Shown here piece by piece: positions 1 to 7,987 of a DNA stretch of 64,000 nucleotides. The first letter of the stretch is position 1. Each line of letters begins with the position of its first letter. The stretch is from DASXKD01 sp963703605 (GTDB lineage: Bacteria > Actinomycetota > Actinomycetes > Streptosporangiales > Streptosporangiaceae), in assembly GCA_963703605.1 (NCBI GenBank), contig CAVPFC010000016.1:1-64000 (forward strand). Reading direction: 5' to 3'. The notes under the pieces are model-generated. The model saw only the letters and a program-made list of their open reading frames with translations. It was not told the DNA's origin and did no database searches. A program made the translations under genes and the position numbers.

Positions 1-780
1 CTTGCGGCCCGCAAACAGGTGCGGGGCCAGCAGCCCGGCGATCACCGTGGCGTCGTGCAGCGGTCCGCCTTCCCACCCGTACTTCCGCTCGTCGAACAGC
101 TTGTTGAAGCTCAGCAGGTGGTAGAAGGCCTCCGCGACCGGGGTGCCGATGGCCCGCAGCTTCTGCAGGCGGGCCGCGGTGGTGCGCGCCTGGTGCGTGC
201 AATCCAGCGGAATCATGGTAATCGGCGCGCCGCATTGCAGCACCCGCGCGGCCGCTTCCGGGTCCACGTAGATGTTGAACTCGGCCGCCGGCGTGATGTT
301 GCCGCCTTCGGAAAACGCCCCACCCATCATCACGATCTGCTTCAGGTGGCCGGCCAGGCGCGGCTCCCTGGCCATGGCGAGCGCGATATTGGTCAGGGGC
401 GCCAGGCAGCACAGCGTGACCTCGCCCGGCGGCCGGCGCATCACCAGGTCCACGATGGCGTCTGGAGCGAAGCCCTCGGCCAGCGGAGTGGTGGGTTCGG
501 GCAGGTCGTAGCCGTCGAAGCCGGTGCGGCCGTGGACCTCCTCCGCGGTTACCAGGCGGCGCAGCAGGGGAGCCTCCGCGCCCCGGTACACGGGCGTCGC
601 GGTCCGCCGCGCCAGCTCCAGCGCTTTGAGGGCATTCTTGCTGGTGAGCGAGACGGGCACATTGCCGGCCACGGTGGTCACGGCCAGCACTTCCAGCTCC
701 GCCGGCGAGGCCAGCGCGGTAAGGATCGCCACGGCATCGTCGGGCGAGGGGTCGGTATCGATGATGATGGGCAGGGGCAT
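1..780 (-). CDS. Nucleoside hydrolase, IUNH family (3' end cut by window edge)
   Basis: Hydrolyses the N-glycosidic bond of nucleosides to base and ribose in purine/pyrimidine salvage; cytoplasmic. Read on the minus strand from ATG at 780, the first residues give the family calcium/ribose-binding motif DTDPSPDD (D8, D10, D14, D15; usual form DTDPGxDD). A GGAFxxxGNITPAAEFN block follows near residues 155-170 and a downstream HDA near residue 245, consistent with the last calcium ligand. 260 residues are visible of the usual ~310 and the frame is open at the edge. The stop of the upstream TPR gene lies 5 bp before this start, so the two were probably co-transcribed. GC content and the TPR neighbour point to a different organism from the rest of the window. 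Function is confident; substrate range is not. Confidence 0.85.
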   Translation of the reverse strand, partial: MPLPIIIDTDPSPDDAVAILTALASPAELEVLAVTTVAGNVPVSLTSKNALKALELARRTATPVYRGAEAPLLRRLVTAEEVHGRTGFDGYDLPEPTTPLAEGFAPDAIVDLVMRRPPGEVTLCCLAPLTNIALAMAREPRLAGHLKQIVMMGGAFSEGGNITPAAEFNIYVDPEAAARVLQCGAPITMIPLDCTHQARTTAARLQKLRAIGTPVAEAFYHLLSFNKLFDERKYGWEGGPLHDATVIAGLLAPHLFAGRK

Positions 781-785
781 GGGTT

Positions 786-1829
786 TCACCGTAAGTTGTC
801 GAGGTCGTGGGTGGCCTGGGCGTGGCCGGGATGGCGCTTCAGAAGATCGAGCAGAACGGCCCGCGCCCGGTCGCGCGCGCCCTCCATGCTGTAGACCCGC
901 GCCAGGTTCAGATATGCCTGGTCGAAGTCGGGGGCCACGCGGATGCAGCGCTCGAATTGGGCCACCGCCTGGTCGCGGCGCTCGGTGCGCAGGTACAGGA
1001 TGGCGAGGTTGTTCAGGGCCTCCGGATAGTCGGGACGCAGGGCCAGGGCTTTCTGCAGCAGCTCGTAGGCGCGGGCGGTGTCGTCCTTCTGGGCAAAGAC
1101 CATGGCCAGGCTGTAGTTGGCCTCGGCGTCCTGCGGGCGCGCGGCCAGGGCGCGTTCGAGCGCGGCGCGGGCTTCCTCCCACCGGCGCTGCTGGCGGTAG
1201 GCGTTGCCCAGGTTGAGCAGGGCGACCCAGGACTCGGGGCTGAGGCGCAGGGCCTGCTGGAAGCCGGCGATGGCCTCGTCGCCGCGGTCTTCGCGGGCGG
1301 CCAGCAGGCCGAGGTTGTTCCAGGCGTTGGCCGCGGTCTCCGGATAGGCGGGCTGCAACTGCAGGGACCGCTCGAAGCTCTCGCGCGCCAGCGCGTTCTT
1401 CTTCTGCTCCAGGTAGACGCTGCCCAGGCCGTAATGCGCCTCGGCGCTGGTGGGGTCGTCGCGCAGCGCCAGCCGGTAAAAGACCTCGGCCTGCTCGGGA
1501 TAACCGCGCTGGAAGTAGATCGTCCCCAACGACAGATGGTTGCGGCCGAAGATGTAGTTGGCGGAATCGCCCGGGAACGGCAGAGCCAGGGCCAGGATCT
1601 GCTCGGACGTGCGAGGAATCCGGCGGGCATCGGCGGCGGCGCGCTCGAGCGATACGGCTCCCTGATAGACACGTACGATTTCCCCGGTGGGGTCAAGCAG
1701 GAACGAGGTGGGCCGCGGCATGTCGCGCCGGCGGTCGAACAGATGGCGGTAGAGAAGGTTGTAGATGGCAGCGGCTTCGCCGGCAGCCTGTGGCGGCGGA
1801 AGCACCGTGGATGCAGGACCAAGTCGCGT
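786..1829 (-). CDS. TPR protein with thioredoxin-fold tail, N-terminally truncated
   Basis: The visible protein starts inside a redoxin-like tail (PRPTSFLLDPTGEIVRVYQG), followed by about seven tetratricopeptide repeats over residues ~75-335. This tail plus TPR order matches the C-terminal part of long FG-GAP/UnbV-thioredoxin-TPR proteins common in Acidobacteriota (family knowledge). The frame is closed by a TAG at 1830-1832 only about nine codons above the first usable GTG (1805). The larger N-terminal part expected for the family is therefore missing. Either the DNA is broken or joined near 1805-1830, or there is a frameshift. The gene ends 5 bp before the nucleoside hydrolase start. Function is protein-protein scaffolding by inference only. 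Confidence 0.7.
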   Translation of the reverse strand, partial: TRLGPASTVLPPPQAAGEAAAIYNLLYRHLFDRRRDMPRPTSFLLDPTGEIVRVYQGAVSLERAAADARRIPRTSEQILALALPFPGDSANYIFGRNHLSLGTIYFQRGYPEQAEVFYRLALRDDPTSAEAHYGLGSVYLEQKKNALARESFERSLQLQPAYPETAANAWNNLGLLAAREDRGDEAIAGFQQALRLSPESWVALLNLGNAYRQQRRWEEARAALERALAARPQDAEANYSLAMVFAQKDDTARAYELLQKALALRPDYPEALNNLAILYLRTERRDQAVAQFERCIRVAPDFDQAYLNLARVYSMEGARDRARAVLLDLLKRHPGHAQATHDLDNLR

Positions 1830-2206
1830 CTATGTCTCGTACGCTTGGATCTGGTTCCGCCGTTGCCGCGTTGAAGCTTTGCTCGACCGGAACTGAAGTC
1901 GGAAGCATGACACGCGCCACGCGTGGCCCTGGAGAACCCAGTTCTATCACTTAAAGGAGATGACTAGACTGATTGGGAAATGAGGAAAAGGGAAGTATGC
2001 AAACCGATCTCGCCTGAAGTCAAGAACTACCTGGAATCCTGCTACTTTCGCCGCTTTGAAACTGGCCGCCGAGGAGTGCAGGCCATCCTGGGCAGAGCAT
2101 CGGCAAGCCGGATCGGGCAACATATCCTTTACAATCCATTTCAACCACGGATTGCCCGCTTTTTTTCCTCCCGTACCCGAATCCTGAATACGACGGAGCG
2201 TCCCTG
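1830..2206. other. Non-coding or unassigned stretch of lower GC
   Basis: About 380 bp with clearly lower GC than either side. Only short overlapping ORFs without recognisable family features are present on both strands. I see no tRNA, terminator or promoter that I would defend. It may be an intergenic region of the foreign fragment or a third source joined to it. Confidence 0.4.
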
Positions 2207-3163
2207 ATGAGTGTGGTTCGCCTTCTTTGCGCCGCCTCTCTTGCAGTGTTTGTCTCGATTCCGTCATTTGCGCAGCAATACCCTGAGGAAATGCTGGCCG
2301 GCCTGCAGTGCCCTGCGGCAAGGGCTGTTGCATTGCAGATCACGATCCCGACATTACTCTTCCTCCTCATCGTTCTTATACCATTTTTGGAAATACAATC
2401 CATTGTCAAAGGAGTGGGTTGGGATTTCAGTCGTTCGGTAAAGGGAAATATCCCTGAGCTACCATGGATTCTTCAACTGGTCGGATTCAGTGGATGGCTG
2501 ACCTGTTTCTGGTGGCTTGGGAAGGACTTGCCAGGGACATTGATTCGTCAGAATCCGACGGATCCTGCGTATACATTCGCCAACCAGTCGCTGCGCGGGA
2601 TGTTCACCCGCACATCGGCGAGCCTGACCGGCGGTTTGTGGTGGTGGCTGGCCGCGGCCGCCCTGGCCGGCCTGGCCGGGCTCATCACCGCGGCCCGGCT
2701 GCACCGGGCGGGCCGGCCGGTGTACGGCTGGCTCACCTGCGCGCTCACCGGGCTGCTCGTGTCGCCGGTGAGCTGGGACCACCACTGGGTGTGGGTCGCG
2801 CCGGGGCTGGCCGTGCTCGCCGACGCGGCGGTCCGGGCACGGTCGGCTACCCGGCGGGCGTGCTGGGCGCTGGCCGGGGCGCTCGCCGTGCTGTTCGGCG
2901 CCTGGCCGATGCTGGGCCGGCCGGGCCCGCTGGTGCCCTGGGGGCTGATCTGGTACGCGCCGGGCAGCCCCGGCGCGGCGGCCAGCCACCCGTGGAGCAC
3001 CGAGTACCACTGGCAGGGGCTCACCTGGCTCGCGGGCAACCTCTACGTGCTGGCCGGGCTCGTGGCGCTGGCCGGGCTGGCGGTGCTGGCCCGGCGGGCC
3101 GCCAGCCCGCGCGGCGGATCAGCGAATCCGCCGTCCCATTTCCTTCGTGGAGTATCCGCCTAG
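2207..3163 (+). pseudogene. Chimeric ORF: foreign signal peptide/TM fragment joined to the C-terminal half of a GT87 mannosyltransferase
   Basis: Residues 1-22 look like a Sec signal peptide and are followed by one or two hydrophobic segments in moderately low-GC DNA. I do not recognise the family. From about residue 124 (NQSLRGMFTR, near base 2576) the protein becomes a typical actinobacterial GT87/DUF2029 polyprenyl-phosphate-mannose-dependent alpha-mannosyltransferase C-terminus. It carries the conserved SPVSWDHHWVWVAP segment and three or four further membrane spans. GT87 proteins are normally ~400 residues, so the N-terminal half is absent. Base composition jumps at the same place. The best reading is a contig join that happens to keep frame, not a natural fusion. 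The last 45 bp overlap the convergent gene at 3119. Confidence 0.7.
2560..2590. other. Probable chimeric assembly junction
   Basis: GC rises from roughly half to about three quarters within a few tens of bases. At the same place protein similarity switches from an unrecognised signal-peptide/TM fragment to the middle of a GT87 transferase. Everything to the right behaves as one actinobacterial genome. Confidence 0.65.
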
Positions 3164-5032
3164 TTCCGCTACCGCCTGCTGAAACCGGCCGGAACGCAAC
3201 AGTTCCCACAGCGGCGCGAGCAGCGGGCTGTCCATCGCCCCGGCGGTGACCACCAGGTCGTAGGGCTCGCGGGTGACCGGCACGAAACCGAGGCCGAAGG
3301 CCCGCGCGGCCGCCATGATGCCAAGCCCGGCGTCGCCGCGCCCGGCGGCGACCGCCGCCGCGACGGCCAGGTGGGTGGGCTCCTCGCGGGCGTAGCCGTC
3401 CACCGCGTCCGGGCTGATCCCCCGCTTGGCCAGCTCGGTGTCCAGCAGCACCCGGGTGCCCGCGCCGCGCTGGCGGTTGATGTACCGCACGCCCGGGCGG
3501 GCCAGGTCGCCGAGGCCGGCCAGCCCCAGCGGGTTGCCCGCGGCGACGATCAGCCCCTGGTCGCGGTGCACCAGCCGGACCACGGACACCTCCGCGCCGC
3601 CGAGGACGCGGTCGACGTAGGGCAGCGTGTACTCGCCGGTGGCCGGGTCGAGCAGGTGCGACCCGGCGATGTGGCACAGCCCGTCGCGCAGCGCGACCAG
3701 CCCGCCGAGGGAGCCGACGTTGGCGGAGGCCAGCGTGACCGCAGGGTCCTCGGCGCGCAGCGCGGAGGCGGCCAGGTCGAGGACGAGGTCGTGGGAGCCG
3801 ATGGCGACGATCGTGCGCTCGATCTCGGCCAGGCCGCGCAGGAGCTGTATCTCCACCTCCTCGCCGGGGTGGTGGCCTTCCTGCCCGGCGGGCACGACGA
3901 GCAGCCCGTCGGCGCGGACCAGGGAGGTGAGCACGCCGGCGCCGCGGGGCAGCGGGGTGGCGACCATCGTGCCGCCGACCACGCCGAGGCGGACCCGCAC
4001 CCAGTCGTCCATGCCCAGCGGCGACGCGAGCTTGCGGGCCAGCCGCGCCCGGGTCCGGGGCCGGCTCCGGGGCACCGCGCCTTCCAGCTCGGCCAGCAGC
4101 GGCTCGGCGAAGATGTCGAAGGTCAGCGCCGCGGACACCGGGTAGCCTGGCGCGCCCAGCACGGGCGTGCCGTCCACGACGCCGAGCACCACCGGGTGGC
4201 CGGGCCGGACCGCGACGCCGTGCACGGCCAGCGTGCCGAGCTTGGCCACGATCCTGGCGGTGTAGTCGTCGCGGCCCGCGCTCGATCCCGCCACGATGAT
4301 CAGCAGGTCACAGCCGGCCACGGCGGCGCTGACCGCGGCGGCGATGCGGTCCGGGTCGTCGGGCTCGATCGGCAGGCAGCGCGCCTCGCAGCCGGCCTCC
4401 CGCGCCTGCGTGGCCAGCATGAGCGAGTTGGTGTCGAGTATCTCGCCGGGGCCGGTCCGCGTGCCGACCGGCCGCACCTCGTCCCCGGTGGGCAGGATGG
4501 CGACGACCGGCCGGCGCCGGACCAGCAGCTCGGTGGCCCCCGCGGCCGCGGCCGCGGCGAGGTCGGCGGCCCGCAGCCGGTGCCCCTCGGGCAGCAGCAG
4601 CTCGGCGGTGCTGACGTCCTCGCCGATCGAGCGGACGTGCTGGTAGGGGGGCACGGCGGCGCGCAGCTCGGCGGCGGCGCCGCCGGTGTAGTGGACGTGC
4701 TCCCGCATGACCACGGCGTCCCGCCCGTCGGGCATCGGGTCGCCGGTGTCCACCACGTCGTAGCCGTCCGGGGCCAGGTAGACGGGGGTTGTCTCGCTGG
4801 CACCGAGGGTGTCGGCGGCGCGCACGGCGATCCCGTCCATGCCCGCCGCGTCGAAGGGCGGCGACGACCGGGTGGCCCACACGGGCTCGGCGGTGACCCG
4901 GCCCGCGGCTTCCGCCAGGCCGGCCTGGACGGCGGGGAGCCTGGCCGGGCAGCCCGCCGCCTCGCGGGCGTCGCGCCAGGCTTCCAGGGCGCGGCTCGCG
5001 GGCACGTCGCGGATGAACGGGCTGTTGGTCAT
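3119..5032 (-). CDS. moeA: Molybdopterin molybdotransferase MoeA fused to a PBP-like domain
   Basis: MoeA inserts molybdate (or tungstate) into adenylylated molybdopterin. Residues ~1-400 carry the MoeA domains, including FDAAGMDGIAVRA, the LPTGDEV motif and the GSSAGRDDY nucleotide-site motif, ending with MoeA domain IV. Residues ~415-637 form a periplasmic-binding-protein-like domain (SANVGSLGGLVAL; INRQRGAGTR), matching the MoeA-PBP fusions known from archaea and anaerobes. In those the PBP part is thought to sense or deliver the oxyanion or act as a regulator. There is no signal peptide, so it is cytoplasmic. ATG at 5032 lies 8 bp below the second moeA, in one operon with AOR and FDH subunits. 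A paralogue specialised for tungsten versus molybdenum is an inference. Confidence 0.88.
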   Translation of the reverse strand: MTNSPFIRDVPASRALEAWRDAREAAGCPARLPAVQAGLAEAAGRVTAEPVWATRSSPPFDAAGMDGIAVRAADTLGASETTPVYLAPDGYDVVDTGDPMPDGRDAVVMREHVHYTGGAAAELRAAVPPYQHVRSIGEDVSTAELLLPEGHRLRAADLAAAAAAGATELLVRRRPVVAILPTGDEVRPVGTRTGPGEILDTNSLMLATQAREAGCEARCLPIEPDDPDRIAAAVSAAVAGCDLLIIVAGSSAGRDDYTARIVAKLGTLAVHGVAVRPGHPVVLGVVDGTPVLGAPGYPVSAALTFDIFAEPLLAELEGAVPRSRPRTRARLARKLASPLGMDDWVRVRLGVVGGTMVATPLPRGAGVLTSLVRADGLLVVPAGQEGHHPGEEVEIQLLRGLAEIERTIVAIGSHDLVLDLAASALRAEDPAVTLASANVGSLGGLVALRDGLCHIAGSHLLDPATGEYTLPYVDRVLGGAEVSVVRLVHRDQGLIVAAGNPLGLAGLGDLARPGVRYINRQRGAGTRVLLDTELAKRGISPDAVDGYAREEPTHLAVAAAVAAGRGDAGLGIMAAARAFGLGFVPVTREPYDLVVTAGAMDSPLLAPLWELLRSGRFQQAVAELGGYSTKEMGRRIR

Positions 5033-5040
5033 GATCGTCG

Positions 5041-6315
5041 TTAACGGTACAGCGTGACGGCTACCTCGGTGCCGCGGTCCAGCCCGGTCGCGTCCTCGGG
5101 CACGATCACGTACCCGTCGGCCGCGGTGAGGACCGACAGCAGCGCGGAGGCACCGAACAGCGGGACCGCGAGCCCGTCGTGCAGGCGGACCTGGACCACG
5201 TCGAGACGGCCCGTGGCGGAGGCGAGGTCACGCTCCAGCCGGGCCGCCGCGACCGGCTCGGCCGGCGGGCTCGTGCAGCCGCCTACCCGGTACACCAGCG
5301 GCGTGCCGATCAGCCGGAAGACCACCAGCGCCGAGCGTGGGTTCCCGGGCAGCCCGATGACCGGCACCCCGGCGCACTCGGCCAGCAGCGTTGGCTTGCC
5401 GGGCCGGATGGCCAGGCCGTGGCACCAGATGCCCGGCTCGCCGAGGCGGCTCACCGCGGCGGCGGTCTCGTCCCTGGCCCCGACCGACGAGCCGGCCGAG
5501 ATCACGATCACGTCGCTGGTGCCGAGCGCCGCGCGCAGCGCGCCGTCCAGCGCGGCCGCGTCGTCGGGGACGATGCCGCCGTGGCAGGGCTCGCCGCCGG
5601 CCTCGGTGACCAGCGCGGCCAGGGCGCTGGCCGTGGCGTCCCGTACCTGCCCGGGGCGCAGCCGCGTGGCGCCGGGCGGCACCACCTCGTCGCCGGTGGA
5701 GAAGATCGCCACCCGCGGGCGGGCGTGCACGGCCAGCTCGGTGATCCCGGCGGCCGCCAGCATGCCGAGGTCGGCGGCCCGCAGCCGGCGCCCCGCGGGC
5801 ACCAGTTCGGCCCCGGCCGCCGCGTCCTCGTCGGCCCGCACGATGCCCTCGCCGGGGGCCACCGGGCGGGTGACCTCGATCGTGCCCGGCATCGCTTCCT
5901 GGGTGTACTCGACCATGATCACGGCGTCGGCGCCCGGCGGCAGCACACCGCCGGTGGGCATGCCCACCGCGGTCCCCGGGGCCACCGCGACGCCGGGCTC
6001 GGCGCCCATCCGTACCGCGCCGGCCACCTCGAGGTAGCCGGGCAGGCCGTCGGAGGAGCCGTAGGTGTCCGCGGCGCGGACCGCGTAACCGTCGACGGTC
6101 GAGCGGGGGAAGCCCGGCAGCGGGTGCGGCGCGGTGACCGGCGCCACCGGGACGCGGTGCAGCGCCGCGCCCAGCGGGACGGTCTCGGCCGGGGTGCGCC
6201 GCCGCGGCCGGAATCCGGCCAGCGCCTCCGCGACCGTCACCGTGGTGAAGAACTCCCGGCCCGCGTGCGGGTGGATGTCAGGCTCCGTCGCGGCGCTCCT
6301 GACCGTCCTGGCCAT
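5041..6315 (-). CDS. moeA: Molybdopterin molybdotransferase MoeA (second copy)
   Basis: A stand-alone 424-residue MoeA of normal length. Motifs seen: GFPRSTVDGYAVRA near residue 70, TGGVLPPGADAVI, FSTGDEV, SAGSSVGARDET, and RPGKPTLLAECAGVPVIGLPGNPRSA of the nucleotide site. It catalyses metal insertion into adenylylated molybdopterin. Its start overlaps the end of the NuoEF-like gene by 38 bp, so it is translationally linked to the FDH subunits. Two MoeA proteins in one operon with both an FDH-type and an AOR-type enzyme suggests separate Mo and W insertion, as proposed for archaeal MoeA pairs; this is inference. Confidence 0.92.
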   Translation of the reverse strand: MARTVRSAATEPDIHPHAGREFFTTVTVAEALAGFRPRRRTPAETVPLGAALHRVPVAPVTAPHPLPGFPRSTVDGYAVRAADTYGSSDGLPGYLEVAGAVRMGAEPGVAVAPGTAVGMPTGGVLPPGADAVIMVEYTQEAMPGTIEVTRPVAPGEGIVRADEDAAAGAELVPAGRRLRAADLGMLAAAGITELAVHARPRVAIFSTGDEVVPPGATRLRPGQVRDATASALAALVTEAGGEPCHGGIVPDDAAALDGALRAALGTSDVIVISAGSSVGARDETAAAVSRLGEPGIWCHGLAIRPGKPTLLAECAGVPVIGLPGNPRSALVVFRLIGTPLVYRVGGCTSPPAEPVAAARLERDLASATGRLDVVQVRLHDGLAVPLFGASALLSVLTAADGYVIVPEDATGLDRGTEVAVTLYR

Positions 6316-7987
6316 TCAGCCGCAGCACGCTCATCACCGGGCCCAGCGCCACCTGGCCGAGGCCACAGATCGACGTCTTGCGCATGGTCTCCTCGAGCTG
6401 GGCGATGCGCCCGTCCACGTCGCCCGGCTCGCCCCCGGCCGACAGCACGCCCGACAGGATCTCGTGCGCCTTGGTGGAGCCGGCCCGGCACGGGACGCAC
6501 TTGCCGCACGACTCGTTGCGGAAGAACCGCAGCACGTTCGTGGCCGCGGCGAGCAGGCCGGTGCCCTCGGCCAGCACGACAAGCGCGCCCGAGCCGAGCA
6601 TCGACCCGGCCTTGGCCAGCGTGTCGAAGTCCAGCGGGATGTCGAGCCCGTCCGGCCCGAGGAAGTTCGACGAGGCGCCGCCCGGCTGGATCGCGCCGAG
6701 CGCCCGGCCGCCGGACACCCCGCCGGCCAGCTCGAGGAGCTGCCGGGCGGTGCTGCCCATCGGCACGCAGTAGACGCCGGGCCGCTCGACGTGCCCGGAG
6801 ACGGCGAAGAACTTCAGCCCGCTGTGGCCGCCGGTGCCCTGGGCCTTCCACCAGCCGGCGCCGCGCTCGGCGATGACCGGGACGTGGGCGAACGTCTCGA
6901 CCGAGTTCATCAGCGTGGGCTGTCCCCACAGGCCGTAGATCCCGGGGAACGGTGGCTTGTTGCGCGGCTCGCCGCGGTGCCCCTCCATGCACTCGATCAG
7001 CGCCGACTCCTCGCCGAGTATGTAGCCGCCCGGTGAGGTGAACACCTCGACCGAGGGCCGCCGCACGGCACCGGCCCCGTTCGCCCCGGCCTCTCCCGGC
7101 GCGCCGATCAGGCCCGCGGCGCGCAGCGACTCGATCTCGCGCCGGACCATCGTCTCTTCCAGGCCGTACTCGTGCCGGATGAACACCCAGCCTTCATCGG
7201 CGCCGACCGCCAGCATGCCGAGCAGCAGTCCCTCGAGCACCAGGTGCGGCTGCTCGGCCAGGATCTGGCGGTCCTTGAACGTGCCCGGCTCGGACTCGTC
7301 GGCGTTGCAGATCGCGTACTTCGGCCGGGCGTCCTGCGCCGCGACCAGTGCCCATTTCCGGCCGGTGGGGAACCCGGCCCCGCCCATGCCGCGCAGCCCG
7401 GCGTCCTGGAGGGCCGTGACGATCTGGCCGGGGTCCTTCTCGCCGGCCAGGACGGCGCGCAGCACCCGGTAGCGCTCCTCCCCCGGGGCGTACGGGTCGT
7501 TGGGCCAGGGGCCGGCGCCGGAGTGACCGCGGGAGGTGAAGCTCACCGGCTGCCGGGCCCGCGTCCGCTCGACCAGGGCGCCGGCCTGCCCCGCCGTGGC
7601 CGGGCACTCGTTGACGGCCACCGCGGGGGCCATGTCGCAGCGGCCGATGCAGGAGACCTCGGCGACCTCGACGTCCGCGTCCGCGCCGTACCGCTCGCGC
7701 AGCGCCGCGATGCCCTGGTCCGCCCCCTGCAGCCAGCAGGACAGGTCGTGGCAGGCGTGCAGGCTGACCTTGGCCGGCTGCTCGGTGCGGAAGTGCGGGT
7801 AGAACGAGATCAGCCCCTCGATCTCGTACAGCGGCCGCCGGACGTCCCGGGCCAGCGCCACGAGTTCCTCGCGGGGCAGCCAGCCGAGCCGCTCCTGGAT
7901 GGCGTTCAGCGCCGGGATGAGGCTGGGGCCGGGAAACTTGCCCGCCCGCGCCTCGACCCCCGGCACTCGTGCCTGGGCTCTGGCCAC
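6278..7987 (-). CDS. NuoE-NuoF fusion: diaphorase subunit of an NAD-dependent formate dehydrogenase
   Basis: Transfers electrons between the molybdopterin subunit and NAD+. Residues ~15-145 are a NuoE-type thioredoxin-fold [2Fe-2S] domain with four cysteines (CHDLSC and SCIGRC). Residues ~175-560 are NuoF, with FMN/NAD-site glycine loop GMGGAGFPTGRKW, an SLBB region, and the C-terminal [4Fe-4S] motif ESCGKCVPCRAG with the fourth cysteine in TSICGLG. This order equals FdsG fused to FdsB, also seen in HoxF-like proteins. Start is GTG 7987, overlapping the stop of the catalytic subunit by one base; the 3' end overlaps moeA. Complex I is unlikely because no membrane subunits are nearby. Confidence 0.9.
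   Translation of the reverse strand: MARAQARVPGVEARAGKFPGPSLIPALNAIQERLGWLPREELVALARDVRRPLYEIEGLISFYPHFRTEQPAKVSLHACHDLSCWLQGADQGIAALRERYGADADVEVAEVSCIGRCDMAPAVAVNECPATAGQAGALVERTRARQPVSFTSRGHSGAGPWPNDPYAPGEERYRVLRAVLAGEKDPGQIVTALQDAGLRGMGGAGFPTGRKWALVAAQDARPKYAICNADESEPGTFKDRQILAEQPHLVLEGLLLGMLAVGADEGWVFIRHEYGLEETMVRREIESLRAAGLIGAPGEAGANGAGAVRRPSVEVFTSPGGYILGEESALIECMEGHRGEPRNKPPFPGIYGLWGQPTLMNSVETFAHVPVIAERGAGWWKAQGTGGHSGLKFFAVSGHVERPGVYCVPMGSTARQLLELAGGVSGGRALGAIQPGGASSNFLGPDGLDIPLDFDTLAKAGSMLGSGALVVLAEGTGLLAAATNVLRFFRNESCGKCVPCRAGSTKAHEILSGVLSAGGEPGDVDGRIAQLEETMRKTSICGLGQVALGPVMSVLRLNGQDGQERRDGA

Noticed and set aside
1947..2409. Short minus-strand genes in the low-GC segment
   Set aside because: No ribosome-binding site, no family feature, and mutually overlapping frames.
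3371..5044. Plus-strand open frame across the MoeA-PBP gene
   Set aside because: Antisense of a gene with full family motifs; no signal of its own.
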